From contig NZ_JAPEOZ010000001.1 in assembly GCF_026340655.1 (NCBI RefSeq), forward strand, positions 2,480,001 through 2,544,000: a stretch of DNA of 64,000 nucleotides. Reading direction: 5' to 3'. Under the pieces are notes generated by a model. It worked only from the letters and a program-made list of their open reading frames with translations, was not told the DNA's origin and made no database searches. Below, in pieces: positions 30,219 to 39,038 of the stretch (position 1 is its first letter; each line of letters begins with the position of its first letter). This stretch comes from Streptomyces sp. NBC_01275. GTDB lineage: Bacteria; Actinomycetota; Actinomycetes; Streptomycetales; Streptomycetaceae. Both the position numbers and the translations under genes were made by a program.

Positions 30219-31205
30219 ATGCCCCTCCCCCGCCTCCGTCCCCGCCCCCTGCCCCTGTCCTCGACCCTCCGCATGGCCGCCCTGGCACTCCTCTGGGGCT
30301 CCGGCTTCCTCTGGATCAAGCTGGCGCTCACCCACGGCCTGACCCCGGCGCAGATCACCCTCGCCCGCTGCGCCCTCGGCACGGCCGTACTCCTGCTCCT
30401 GGCCCGCCGCGCAGGTCAACGCCTGCCCCGCTCACGCACGGTCTGGCGTCATCTGTTCGTGGCCGCCCTGTTCTGCAACGCCCTGCCCTTCGCCCTCTTC
30501 GCCGTCGGAGAGCAGCACGTCGACTCCGGCATCGCGGGCGTCCTCAACGCCACCACCCCCCTCTGGTCCCTCCTCATCGGCGTCCTGCTGGGCACGGAAC
30601 GCGCACTGCACCCCCTACGCCTGACCGGCCTCCTCCTCGGCTTCGCCGGCACGCTGCTGATCTTCGCCCCCTGGCAGCGCTCGGGCCTGCTCAGCTGGCC
30701 GGCCCTGGCCCTCCTGGCCGCCGCGGCCAGCTACGCGGTGGCCTTCGCCTACATGGCCCGCAACCTGACGACCCGGGACGCCCCGCTGGCCATGTCGGCG
30801 GCCCAACTCCTGGCGGCCACAGCCTGGACCGCCCTCGCCCTCCCCACGGCGACCGCCCTCCACCCCGACGTGACCGCCCTCCTGGCGGTGACGGCCCTGG
30901 GCATACTCGGCACAGGCGTCACCTTCTACCTCAACTACCGCCTGATAGCGGAAGAGGGCCCCACCACAGCAGCCACGGTCGGCTACCTGCTCCCCGTGGT
31001 GTCGATAGCCCTGGGCACCCTGTTCCTCAACGAGCACACGGGCCCCAGAGTCCTCACAGGCATGGCGGTAGTCCTCCTGGCAGTGGCCCTGACCCGCACG
31101 ACCAAGAAACCGACGGAGAGCGACGCCGATGCTGGGGCTGGGGCCGGCGGCACCCGACCGACAACGGGAGCGGGCCGTGGCGGTGCGTCGCAGCCCGTCG
31201 CTTAG
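30219..31205 (+). CDS. EamA/DMT-family membrane transporter
   Basis: The 328-residue protein begins at ATG 30219, with AAGAAGAGG upstream. It has ten predicted membrane segments in two EamA repeats. Repeat 1 contains LLWGSGFLWIKLALTHGLTPAQITLARC and the signature-like SGIAGVLNATTPLWSLLIGVLLGTE; repeat 2 contains TYLNYRLI-like FYLNYRLIAEEGPTTAATVGYLLPVVSIALG. Members export or import metabolites such as amino acids or nucleosides; the substrate is unknown. The hydrophilic tail (DADAGAGAGGTRPTTGAG) is disordered. Divergence from a LysR gene suggests inducible export. A 123-base gap to the convergent glnE end shows only a weak CACAGC/GCTGTG hairpin. Confidence 0.88.
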   Translation: MPLPRLRPRPLPLSSTLRMAALALLWGSGFLWIKLALTHGLTPAQITLARCALGTAVLLLLARRAGQRLPRSRTVWRHLFVAALFCNALPFALFAVGEQHVDSGIAGVLNATTPLWSLLIGVLLGTERALHPLRLTGLLLGFAGTLLIFAPWQRSGLLSWPALALLAAAASYAVAFAYMARNLTTRDAPLAMSAAQLLAATAWTALALPTATALHPDVTALLAVTALGILGTGVTFYLNYRLIAEEGPTTAATVGYLLPVVSIALGTLFLNEHTGPRVLTGMAVVLLAVALTRTTKKPTESDADAGAGAGGTRPTTGAGRGGASQPVA

Positions 31206-31328
31206 CCCGTCACAGCCGAGTTCCGCTGTGGCAGCAGACAGCAGTACGCCCAACACGCGACGGGCTCGACGCACCACGGCCCCGACCCACGACAGACCGT
31301 CAGCCACCCACCACCCACCACCGAACGC

Positions 31329-34300
31329 CTACCCCCCGTAGAACAGCTCCTCGACAACCCCCCGAGCCCGCCGCCCAGTCCGCCGATAGTCATCGAGCAT
31401 GTCCCCCACCCGCCCGGCCCCATACCCCAAGTACCGCCCCACAGCGACAAGTTCACGAGCATCGGACGGAAACGTGTCCCCCGCCCGTCCCCGCACCAAC
31501 ATCACCGCGTTGCGCACCCGACTGGCCAACACCCAGGCCTCGTCCAGGATCTCCGCGTCCTCACCCGAGATGAGCCCCGCCGCACACGCGGCCAAGAGCG
31601 CCTCACGCGTCCGAGTGGTCCGCAGCCCCGGCAGCTCAGAGCCATGCCGCATCTGCAGCAACTGCACCGTCCACTCCACGTCGGACAACCCCCCGGGCCC
31701 CAGCTTGGTGTGCAGCTTGGGATCCGCCCCGCGAGGCAGCCGCTCGGACTCCATCCGGGCCTTCAGCCGCCGGATCTCCCGTACGGCGTCCTCCCCGAGC
31801 CCGCTCGCCGGATACCGCAGGGGATCGATCAGCTCGATGAACCGCCGCCCCAACTCCTCGTCCCCGGCGACCGGTTCCGCCCGCAGCAACGCCTGTGACT
31901 CCCACACCAGCGACCACCGCCGGTAGTAGGCCTCGTACGAGTTCAACGTCCGTACGAGCGGCCCGGACTTGCCCTCGGGCCGCAGGTCGGCGTCGACGAG
32001 CAGCGGCGGATCCGCGCTGGGGAGCTGCAACAGCCGCCGCATCTCGGCGACGACCCGGTTGGCGGCATCGCCGGCCTCCCGCTCGTCGACCCCGTCCCGC
32101 GGCTCGTGCACGAAGAGAACGTCCGCGTCGGAGCCGTAGCCCAGCTCGTGCCCGCCGAAGCGCCCCATCCCTATGACGGCGAAGCGCGTGGGCAAGGTGT
32201 CGCCCCAGCCGTCACGGACGACGGCACGCAAGGTCCCGGCGACAGTCGCGGCCGTCAGATCCGAGACGGCCCCGCCCACGAGGTCCACCAGGGCGCCCTG
32301 ATCGGCCTGGACCGGCTGCGCCTCGGTCCCGTAGGACCGGACGATGTCCGCGGCGGTCGTCCGAAAGAGCTCCCGCCGCCGGACGCCACGAGCGGCGGTG
32401 ACGCCCTGCACGGCGCCCTCCGCCCGCCCGACCGCGGCGAGGATCTCCTGCTCCAACTGCCCCCGCCCCCGCGGCTCGAGCCCGCCGCCACTGCCCACGC
32501 CACCGCCGCCGCCCCCACCACCGCCGTCGCCGTCGCCGCCGAGCAACGCCACCGCCTCCGGCGCACGCATCAGCAGATCGGGCGCGAGCCGCCCGGCGGA
32601 CAGCACCCGCGCGAGGTTCTCCGCGACCGCGCCCTCGTCCCTCAGCAGCCGCAGATACCAGGGTGTCTTGCCCAACGCATCGGACACCTTGCGGAAGTTG
32701 AGCAGCCCGGCGTCCGGGTCGGCGGAGTCGGCGAACCAACCCAGCAGCACGGGCAGCAGAGTGCGCTGGATCGCGGCCTTGCGGGTGACGCCGGAGGCCA
32801 GCGCCTCCAGATGCCGCAGCGCGGCGGCAGGATCGGCGTACCCGAGCGCGACCAGCCGCTCCCGCGCCGCCTTGGCGCTCAGCCTGGTTTCGCCAGGCGC
32901 GAGTTGGGCGACGGCGTCGAGCAGCGGCCGATAGAACAGCTTCTCGTGCAGCCGTCGTACGACGGTGGTGTGCCGTTTCCATTCGCGGCTCAGGTCGGCG
33001 ACCGGGTCGACGCGCAGCCCGAGGGAGCGGCCGAGGCGGCGCAGTTCGGCCTCGCCTTCGGGGACGAGGTGGGTGCGGCGCAGCCGATAGAGCTGGATGC
33101 GGTGTTCCATGGAGCGCAGAAAGCGGTAGGCCTCGTCGAGCTGCACGGCGTCCGCGCGCCCGACGTATCCGCCGGCGGCCAGCGCCTGCAGGGCGTCGAG
33201 CGTGGTCCCGCTCCGAAGAGAGGCGTCTGCCCGCCCATGCACCAACTGAAGCAGCTGCACGGCGAATTCGACGTCCCGCAACCCGCCCGGCCCGAGCTTC
33301 AGCTCGCGCTCGACCTCGGCGACCGGAATGTTCTCGACGACGCGCCGCCGCATCTTCTGCACGTCGGTGACGAAGTTCTCCCGCTCGGCGGCCTTCCACA
33401 CCATGGGTTCGAGGGCGGCGACGTAGGCCTCGCCCAGCGCCGGGTCGCCCGCCACCGGCCGGGCCTTGAGCAGCGCCTGGAACTCCCAGGTCTTGGCCCA
33501 CCGCTGGTAGTAGGCGAGATGGCTGGACAGGGTGCGTACGAGGGGGCCGTTCCTGCCCTCGGGCCGCAGATTGGCGTCGACGGGCCAGATGGAGCCTTCC
33601 ACGGTCGTCTCGGAGCAGATCCGCATCATGTGGGAGGCGAGCTTGGTCGCGGCCCGCAGCGCCTTGCCCTCGTCGTTCTCGCCGACGGCCTCGCCGACGA
33701 AGATGACGTCGACGTCGGAGACGTAGTTCAGCTCGTGTCCGCCGCACTTGCCCATGGCGATCACGGCGAGCCGGCAGGACGCGGCGTCGTCGGGTGCGGC
33801 GGCGCGGGCGATGCCGAGGGCGGCGCGCAGCGTGGCGGTGGCCAGGTCGGCGAGCTCGGCGGCGGTCTCGGCGAGGTCGGTCGTGCCGCACACGTCCCGC
33901 GCGGCGATGGACAGCAGGCACCGCCGGTAGGCGACGCGCAGCGACACGGGATCGGCCGCCTCGGCGAGCCCCCGTTCGAACTCCTCCACCCCGGGATGCA
34001 GATCCCGCGGCTCGTAGGTGACCAGCGCCTCCCAGTCCCGTGGATGCCGGGCGAGATGGTCGGCGAGCGCGGCGGAGGCCCCCAGCACCCCGAGCAGCCG
34101 GTCGCGCAGGGGCTTGGCCGCTATCAGCGTGTCGAGCAGCTCCCGGCGGGCGGACCCGACGCCCTGCGCCTCCAGCAGCCGTACGAGACCGTGCAGCGCG
34201 AGGTCGGGGTCGGCGGTGGCGCCGAGGGCCTCCAGGAGAAAGGGGTCGTCGCGCACCTGGGACAGCTCGGGCCCGTCGAGGAGCCGCTCGGCGGCGGACG

Positions 34301-34364
34301 GGTCGGTGAAACCGTGCCGCAGCAGCCGTGTGAAGGTACTGCTCCTGCGCCCCGGCGCCATCAT
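31329..34364 (-). CDS. glnE: Bifunctional glutamine synthetase adenylyltransferase/deadenylase
   Basis: The 1011-residue enzyme starts at ATG (complement of 34364) behind GAGGAGG. Two nucleotidyltransferase halves are visible: AMGKCGGHELNYVSDVDVIF near residue 205 (deadenylylase side) and GMGRFGGHELGYGSDADVLF near 735 (adenylylase side). Each is followed by a DANLRPEG or DADLRPEG motif and by KLGPGGLRDVE or KLGPGGLSDVE. It attaches or removes AMP on the regulatory tyrosine of GSI in response to nitrogen status. Between the halves there is a glycine-rich tract (DGDGG and nine more glycines) around residue 610. The glnII and glnA2 genes in the same window suit the nitrogen role. It is divergent from the glyoxalase pseudogene. 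Confidence 0.96.
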   Translation of the reverse strand: MMAPGRRSSTFTRLLRHGFTDPSAAERLLDGPELSQVRDDPFLLEALGATADPDLALHGLVRLLEAQGVGSARRELLDTLIAAKPLRDRLLGVLGASAALADHLARHPRDWEALVTYEPRDLHPGVEEFERGLAEAADPVSLRVAYRRCLLSIAARDVCGTTDLAETAAELADLATATLRAALGIARAAAPDDAASCRLAVIAMGKCGGHELNYVSDVDVIFVGEAVGENDEGKALRAATKLASHMMRICSETTVEGSIWPVDANLRPEGRNGPLVRTLSSHLAYYQRWAKTWEFQALLKARPVAGDPALGEAYVAALEPMVWKAAERENFVTDVQKMRRRVVENIPVAEVERELKLGPGGLRDVEFAVQLLQLVHGRADASLRSGTTLDALQALAAGGYVGRADAVQLDEAYRFLRSMEHRIQLYRLRRTHLVPEGEAELRRLGRSLGLRVDPVADLSREWKRHTTVVRRLHEKLFYRPLLDAVAQLAPGETRLSAKAARERLVALGYADPAAALRHLEALASGVTRKAAIQRTLLPVLLGWFADSADPDAGLLNFRKVSDALGKTPWYLRLLRDEGAVAENLARVLSAGRLAPDLLMRAPEAVALLGGDGDGGGGGGGGGVGSGGGLEPRGRGQLEQEILAAVGRAEGAVQGVTAARGVRRRELFRTTAADIVRSYGTEAQPVQADQGALVDLVGGAVSDLTAATVAGTLRAVVRDGWGDTLPTRFAVIGMGRFGGHELGYGSDADVLFVHEPRDGVDEREAGDAANRVVAEMRRLLQLPSADPPLLVDADLRPEGKSGPLVRTLNSYEAYYRRWSLVWESQALLRAEPVAGDEELGRRFIELIDPLRYPASGLGEDAVREIRRLKARMESERLPRGADPKLHTKLGPGGLSDVEWTVQLLQMRHGSELPGLRTTRTREALLAACAAGLISGEDAEILDEAWVLASRVRNAVMLVRGRAGDTFPSDARELVAVGRYLGYGAGRVGDMLDDYRRTGRRARGVVEELFYGG

Positions 34365-34516
34365 CCCCGGCCTCCTCGTGCGATCGGCGATCGGCGATCG
34401 CATCCGATCAAGGTCGTACGGAGTCGAGCGTAACCCGCGTTCATCGGTGGCGCTCCGGCCCGGTTTCGGGTTCTGTGTGGAGAAGCGACGAAGGAGTCGA
34501 GCCCAGGAGCCGAGCC

Positions 34517-34992
34517 ATGGACATGACCCTGGAAGTGATCCTGCTGCCGGTGTCCGACGTGGACCGGGCCAAGGAGTTCTCCGGGACAGGGTCGGCTTCC
34601 ACGTCGACCTCGACGGCGAGGTGATGGAGGGCGTACGGATCGTGCAGCTCACCCCGCCCGGCTCGGGCTGTTCGATCGCCCTGGTCGACGGCCTCCACGT
34701 GCCGACGGGAACCCCGCGGCCGGGGACGTACCACGGCATGCAGCTGTGCGGGGCGGACGCCAAGGCGGCGTACGAGGAGCTGACCGCGCGCGGGCTGGAG
34801 GTCAGCGAGCCGGTGCAGTTCGCCCCGCAGGACGGCGCGACGTTCATGTACTTCAAGGACCCGGACGATGGGGGTCCCCCCGCTCGAGCGGAGTTCGAGA
34901 GTGGGGGAGGCTGGGCGATCCAGGAGTACCGCCGCCGGGCGACCGAGCCGCTGCACCAGGTGCTGGCGGCGCTGTCCGGCGAGCGGGATTAG
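34517..34992 (+). pseudogene. Glyoxalase/VOC-family gene with a frameshift and an inserted element
   Basis: From ATG 34517 (CAGGAG upstream) the frame reads MDMTLEVILLPVSDVDRAKEF and then breaks. Restoring one base in the TTCT-CCGG at about 34580 gives FYRDRVGFHVDLDGEVMEGVRIVQLTPPGSG. The rest of the domain then continues in the other frame to the stop at 34992 (LTARGLEVSEP, FMYFKDPD, GWAIQEYR). FY.D.VGF and KDP(D/N)GN-type motifs are standard VOC positions, so the missing base is well localised. A second lesion is the 39-base element at 34867-34905, which splits KDPD from GGGWAIQEYR but keeps frame. It is either a true pseudogene or a sequencing error at one base; the intact downstream frame argues for a recent event or an error. 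Confidence 0.8.
34867..34905. repeat. 39-bp interspersed element in the glyoxalase gene
   Basis: GATGGGGGTCCCCCC, then GCTCGAGCGGAGTTCGAGAG, then TGGG adds DGGPPARAEFESG in frame. It contains two internal palindromes, GGGGGTCCCCC and CCGCTCGAGCGG. Start and end match the element at 17455-17490 while the centres differ. I recall similar short GC-rich sequences scattered in streptomycete genomes. Confidence 0.7.
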
Positions 34993-35098
34993 TTCACTCT
35001 GTCTTCATCCTTCGGGTTGGACGACGTGGGGAGCGGGCATTTTGGCGTGTGCATGCTCTGTCTGCACCGCCCCCGCCCTTCCCCCACCGGAGGTTGAC

Positions 35099-35989
35099 GT
35101 GTCCGACAGCTCCCTGTCCCGCCGCAGTCGCGCCGTCGTCGCGTCCGCGCTCGCCTTCACCGTGGCCGCCGTCGGCCTGTGGACCGGCCTCGGCGGCTCC
35201 TCGCCCGCGCGGGCCGCCGCCGGCGTGCCGACGCCGGACCACGTGGTCGTCGTGGTCTTCGAGAACCACGCCTACAGCCAGGTCATCAGCTCCTCCAGCG
35301 CCCCGTACATCAACTCGCTGCGGACCGGCGGCGCCAACCTCACCCAGTCCTACGCAGAGACCCACCCCAGCCAGCCCAACTACTTCGCGCTGTTCTCCGG
35401 CTCCACCCAGGGCGTCACCGACGACAGCTGCTACACGCCCGGCTTCTCCTCCGCGGCCAACCTCGCCTCGGAGCTGCTCGCGGCCGGCCGCACCTGGGCC
35501 AGCTACAACGAGACGCTGCCCAGCCAGGGCTCGACGACGTGCAGCAGCGGCGACTACGCCCGCAAGCACAACCCGTGGTTCGGTTTCAGCAACGTGCCGA
35601 CGTCGACGGCGAAGACCTTCGCACAGTTCCCGACCGACTACGCGACGCTCCCCCACGTGTCCTTCGTCGTCCCCAACCTGTGCAGCGACATGCACGACTG
35701 CTCGGTGGCGACCGGCGACACCTGGCTCAAGAACAACCTGGGCGCGTACGCGACCTGGGCCAAGACCCACAACAGCCTCCTCGTCGTGACCTTCGACGAG
35801 GACAACCGGCTCAGCGGCAACCGCATCCCGACGGTCCTGTACGGCCAGCAGGTGACGGCGGGCGCGACCACCTCGACCACGTACAACCACTACGACCTGC
35901 TGCGCACCCTGGAGGACGGCCAGGGCCTGACCACCCACGCCGGCAACGCGGCCACCGCGAAGGACATCACGGGCGTCTGGGCGTCCTGA
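35099..35989 (+). CDS. Secreted phosphoesterase-family protein (acid phosphatase type)
   Basis: The 296-residue exported protein starts at GTG 35099 behind CGGAGG. The signal peptide (RRSRAVVASALAFTVAAVGLW) ends near the alanine-rich SSPARAAAG about residue 40. The phosphoesterase (phospholipase C/acid phosphatase) fold is shown by VVVVFENHAYSQVI, where the acidic residue and N bind metal, by SYAETHPSQPNYFALFSGS, by VVPNLCSDMHD and by LLVVTFDEDN. It should hydrolyse phosphate esters outside the cell. It is too short to be a full phospholipase C. The MFS gene begins 1 base after its stop, so it may head a three-gene unit with the transporter and propeller protein. Confidence 0.88.
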   Translation: MSDSSLSRRSRAVVASALAFTVAAVGLWTGLGGSSPARAAAGVPTPDHVVVVVFENHAYSQVISSSSAPYINSLRTGGANLTQSYAETHPSQPNYFALFSGSTQGVTDDSCYTPGFSSAANLASELLAAGRTWASYNETLPSQGSTTCSSGDYARKHNPWFGFSNVPTSTAKTFAQFPTDYATLPHVSFVVPNLCSDMHDCSVATGDTWLKNNLGAYATWAKTHNSLLVVTFDEDNRLSGNRIPTVLYGQQVTAGATTSTTYNHYDLLRTLEDGQGLTTHAGNAATAKDITGVWAS

Positions 35990-35990
35990 C

Positions 35991-37280
35991 GTGTACGTAG
36001 CCGACAGCCGCGCGAGCACCTCGCCCGCGGCCGGGGCAGCAGCCGACCTGCACCGCGCCCGCACGCACCACCGCCCCCCGGTCGCCCCCACCGTCCTGGC
36101 CCTCGGCGCGGTCAGCCTGATCACCGACGTGTCGTCGGAGATGGTGACCGCGGTGCTGCCGCTGTACCTGGTGGCGGGCCTCGGCCTGTCCCCGCTGGGC
36201 TTCGGCCTGCTGGACGGCGTCTACAACGGTTTCTCGGCGGTCGTACGCCTGGCCGGCGGCCATCTCGCCGACCGGGGCGGGGGCCGGCACAAGTGGGTGG
36301 CGGGGGCGGGCTACGCGCTCTCCGCGCTGTGCAAGCCCCTGCTTCTCCTCGCGCACACGCTGACGCCCATCGGCCTGGTCCTGGCCGCGGACCGCACGGG
36401 CAAGGGGCTGCGCACGGCCCCGCGGGACGCGCTGATCTCCTTGTCCGCCACACCCGAGACCCGAGGGCGCGCCTTCGGAGTGCACCGCGCGATGGACACG
36501 ACGGGCGCGCTGCTCGGCCCGCTGGCGGCGTTCCTGATCCTGCGGGAGACGGTGGACGGCTACGACGCGGTGTTCACGGTGAGCTTCTGCGTGGCGGTGC
36601 TGGGCGTGCTGGTGCTGGTCCTGTTCGTCCCGGGCGGACGCGCCCCTACGACGACGCACACCCCGACCGCGAAAACCTCCCTGCGCGCCGCCCTCGGCCT
36701 GCTCCGCCGCCGCGACCTGCGCCGTATCGCGCTCTGCGCCCTGCTGCTGGGCCTGGCCACGGTCAGCGACTCGTTCGTCTATCTGCTGCTCCAGCGCCGC
36801 CTCGGCGTCCCCGACCGCTGGTTCGCCCTGCTCCCGCTGGGCACGGCGGCGGCGTTCCTGCTGCTGGCGGTCCCGCTGGGCCGGCTGGCGGACCGGGTGG
36901 GCCGCTGGCGGATCTTCCTGGCGGGCCACGGAGCACTGCTGACCGTGTACGCCCTCCTCCTCGCACCCCGGCACGGGACACTCCTGCCGTACACGGTCCT
37001 GCCGTACGCCGTCCTGTTTCTGCACGGCGGCTTCTACGCGGCGACCGACGGGGTGCTGATGGCGGCGGCCTCGGACAGCGTGCCGCGGGAGCTGCGCTCG
37101 TCCGGTCTCGCGCTGGTGCAGACGGGCCAGGCGACGGCGCGGTTCGTCTGCTCGCTGGGCTTCGGGGCGGCCTGGACGCTGTGGGGCGACCGTACGGCGC
37201 TCATGGCGTCGGCGGTGGCGCTCGCGGTGGGCGCGCTGTTCTCGCTGACGCTCCGCCCGGTCCGGGAGACCGTCTCATGA
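35991..37280 (+). CDS. MFS transporter
   Basis: The 429-residue transporter starts at GTG 35991, one base after the preceding stop. Twelve hydrophobic segments are arranged in two halves around RRRDLRRI. LADRGGGRHKWVAGAGY and LADRVGRWRIFLAGHG are the two cytoplasmic loop 2-3 type A motifs. LITDVSSEMVTAVLPLYLV at the start and RTGKGLRTAPRDALIS are typical of a subfamily of actinobacterial MFS proteins of unknown substrate. Its end overlaps the next start by four bases (ATGA), so the two proteins are translationally coupled. Confidence 0.9.
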   Translation: MYVADSRASTSPAAGAAADLHRARTHHRPPVAPTVLALGAVSLITDVSSEMVTAVLPLYLVAGLGLSPLGFGLLDGVYNGFSAVVRLAGGHLADRGGGRHKWVAGAGYALSALCKPLLLLAHTLTPIGLVLAADRTGKGLRTAPRDALISLSATPETRGRAFGVHRAMDTTGALLGPLAAFLILRETVDGYDAVFTVSFCVAVLGVLVLVLFVPGGRAPTTTHTPTAKTSLRAALGLLRRRDLRRIALCALLLGLATVSDSFVYLLLQRRLGVPDRWFALLPLGTAAAFLLLAVPLGRLADRVGRWRIFLAGHGALLTVYALLLAPRHGTLLPYTVLPYAVLFLHGGFYAATDGVLMAAASDSVPRELRSSGLALVQTGQATARFVCSLGFGAAWTLWGDRTALMASAVALAVGALFSLTLRPVRETVS

Positions 37281-38302
37281 CCCTGCGCAACCGCATCCTG
37301 GTGTTTCTCACGGCCGTGGCCGTCCTCGCCGCGGTGGCGACGGCGTCGGTGCTGCACGCTCAGGCGCGGGCGGAGCGCAGGAACCAGACCCAGGCGGGCG
37401 GCCCGGAGGTCACGGCGGGGCCGATCAGCCTCACGACCACCGGCCGCATGGTGTTCCGCAACCTGGCCTGGGGCCCGCACCGCGACGAGCTGACGACGGT
37501 CCCGGCGTCGGACCCCTCAGGCCCACGCACCGCCTCGGACGTCAAATGCCTCCGCTTCTACGCCGCTTCGGGCACGGGAGTCTGCCTCCAGGCGGTGCAC
37601 GGCGCGGTCACGGACACCTACCGCGCGCTCGTCCTCGACGCCCGCCTGAAGGAGAAGGCCCGCTACGACGTCCCCGGCATCCCCTCCCGCGCCCGGGTCT
37701 CCCCCACCGGCCGCTACGCCGCCTGGACGGCGTTCGTCGGCGGCGACTCCTACGCGGGCACCGACTTCTCCACCCGTACGGCGATCGTGGACACCCGCAC
37801 CGGCCGGCTGACCCCGACCCTGGAGACCTTCGAGATCCTCAGGGACGGCCACGTCTACAAGGCCCCGGACGTCAACTTCTGGGGCGTCACGTTCGCACCG
37901 GACGACCGCACGTTCTACGCGACCCTGGCGACGAAGGGCAGCACCTACCTGGTCCGCGGCGACCTGCGCACCCGCACGGTCACGACCCTCCACACCAACG
38001 TCGAATGCCCCTCCCTCTCCGCGGACGGCACGCGGATCGCCTTCAAGAAACGCGTGAAGGGCCTCCCGAAGGACGCCCCCTGGCAGCTCTACGTCCTGGA
38101 CCTCGGCACCCTGCGCGAGACCCCTCTCGCCGAATCCCGCAGCGTCGACGACCAGGCGGTCTGGAGGAACGATCACACCCTGGTGTACGCCCTCCCCGGC
38201 GACTACGGCGCGGACCTGTACGAGATCCCGGCCGACGGCACGGGAAAGCCGCGGCGCATCAGCACGGCGGCCGTCTCCCCCGCGTACGTCGTCGACCGGT
38301 GA
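37277..38302 (+). CDS. TolB-like beta-propeller protein, membrane anchored
   Basis: The 341-residue protein starts at ATG 37277, overlapping the MFS stop. An N-terminal membrane segment (ILVFLTAVAVLAAVATASVL) would hold it outside the membrane. Repeating blades follow, with WD40/PD40-like phrases such as RVSPTGRYAAWTAF, VTFAPDDRTFYATLAT, PSLSADGTRIAFKKRVKG and LDLGTLRETPLAESRSVDDQAVWRNDHTLVYAL. Such propellers bind proteins or ligands and have no catalytic residues I can name. The coupling to an MFS gene suggests a shared process, possibly with the exported phosphoesterase. Confidence 0.85.
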   Translation: MTLRNRILVFLTAVAVLAAVATASVLHAQARAERRNQTQAGGPEVTAGPISLTTTGRMVFRNLAWGPHRDELTTVPASDPSGPRTASDVKCLRFYAASGTGVCLQAVHGAVTDTYRALVLDARLKEKARYDVPGIPSRARVSPTGRYAAWTAFVGGDSYAGTDFSTRTAIVDTRTGRLTPTLETFEILRDGHVYKAPDVNFWGVTFAPDDRTFYATLATKGSTYLVRGDLRTRTVTTLHTNVECPSLSADGTRIAFKKRVKGLPKDAPWQLYVLDLGTLRETPLAESRSVDDQAVWRNDHTLVYALPGDYGADLYEIPADGTGKPRRISTAAVSPAYVVDR

Positions 38303-38414
38303 ACCGCCGACCAGTAGCCCGCTGCGGGACGCACAACCGACTCCGCTCTGTCACCACAGCCCAGCGTGTCGCCGGTTCCCCGATCCAGCCACACCACCGC
38401 CTGCCAGAACCCGC

Positions 38415-38888
38415 TCACCGGCCCTGCCTGAGCTGGTGCTGTCGGCGGGGCTTGGGGGCGTCGAGCAGGGTCACGCCGTTGGAGCGCCTGCCGAGGACGT
38501 AGAGCGTCGGACCGGCCACGAAGGTCACGAAGACGCCGATGACGCTGATCGGGAACAGCACCGGAAGCGACTGCCCCTCCGGCAAGGTCTTCCCGCCCTC
38601 ATGGACGGCGTAGGCGAACGCGCAGACGAACAGGACCAGGCACACCAGCGCGAGGGCGTACCACACGACGGCGACCCGCCGGGCCCCTCGCTCGTCCCGC
38701 ACCTGCGCCAGCAGGGAGGCCGAACAACGGGGGCACTCCAGTTCCACCGTCCGCCTGCCCGTCCGCGGGCGCGGTATCCGCACCGTGGCCTCGGACCAGG
38801 TGATCGTGCGGGTGGTGACCACCACGCCCTTCAACTCGTCGCGCAGAACGTGCCGGATCGCCACGAGCACACTGCCCGCCGATTCCAT
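38415..38888 (-). CDS. Small membrane protein with a CxxC motif
   Basis: The 157-residue protein is started at ATG (complement of 38888) with GGGGAGG upstream. An N-terminal soluble part includes ELECPRCSASLLAQVRDE, whose single CxxC resembles half a zinc ribbon. Two hydrophobic segments follow (VVWYALALVCLVLFVCAFAYAV and LPVLFPISVIGVFVTFVAGPTLYVLG), then a basic tail. I do not recognise a family. It converges on the propeller gene over a 112-base gap in which I see no strong terminator. Confidence 0.75.
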   Translation of the reverse strand: MESAGSVLVAIRHVLRDELKGVVVTTRTITWSEATVRIPRPRTGRRTVELECPRCSASLLAQVRDERGARRVAVVWYALALVCLVLFVCAFAYAVHEGGKTLPEGQSLPVLFPISVIGVFVTFVAGPTLYVLGRRSNGVTLLDAPKPRRQHQLRQGR

Positions 38889-39038
38889 GTCGCCTCCCCT
38901 CCCGTTCACCCCTCACGCCGCACACCTCGGAACGATCTTGACGCGCCCCCGGGCCACGGCACATCCGTGAAATCACGTAGTCCGGCACGCACTTGGGGAG
39001 ACCTTCCCCGTACGGCGTCGGTGGTGGAGGATCCACGC

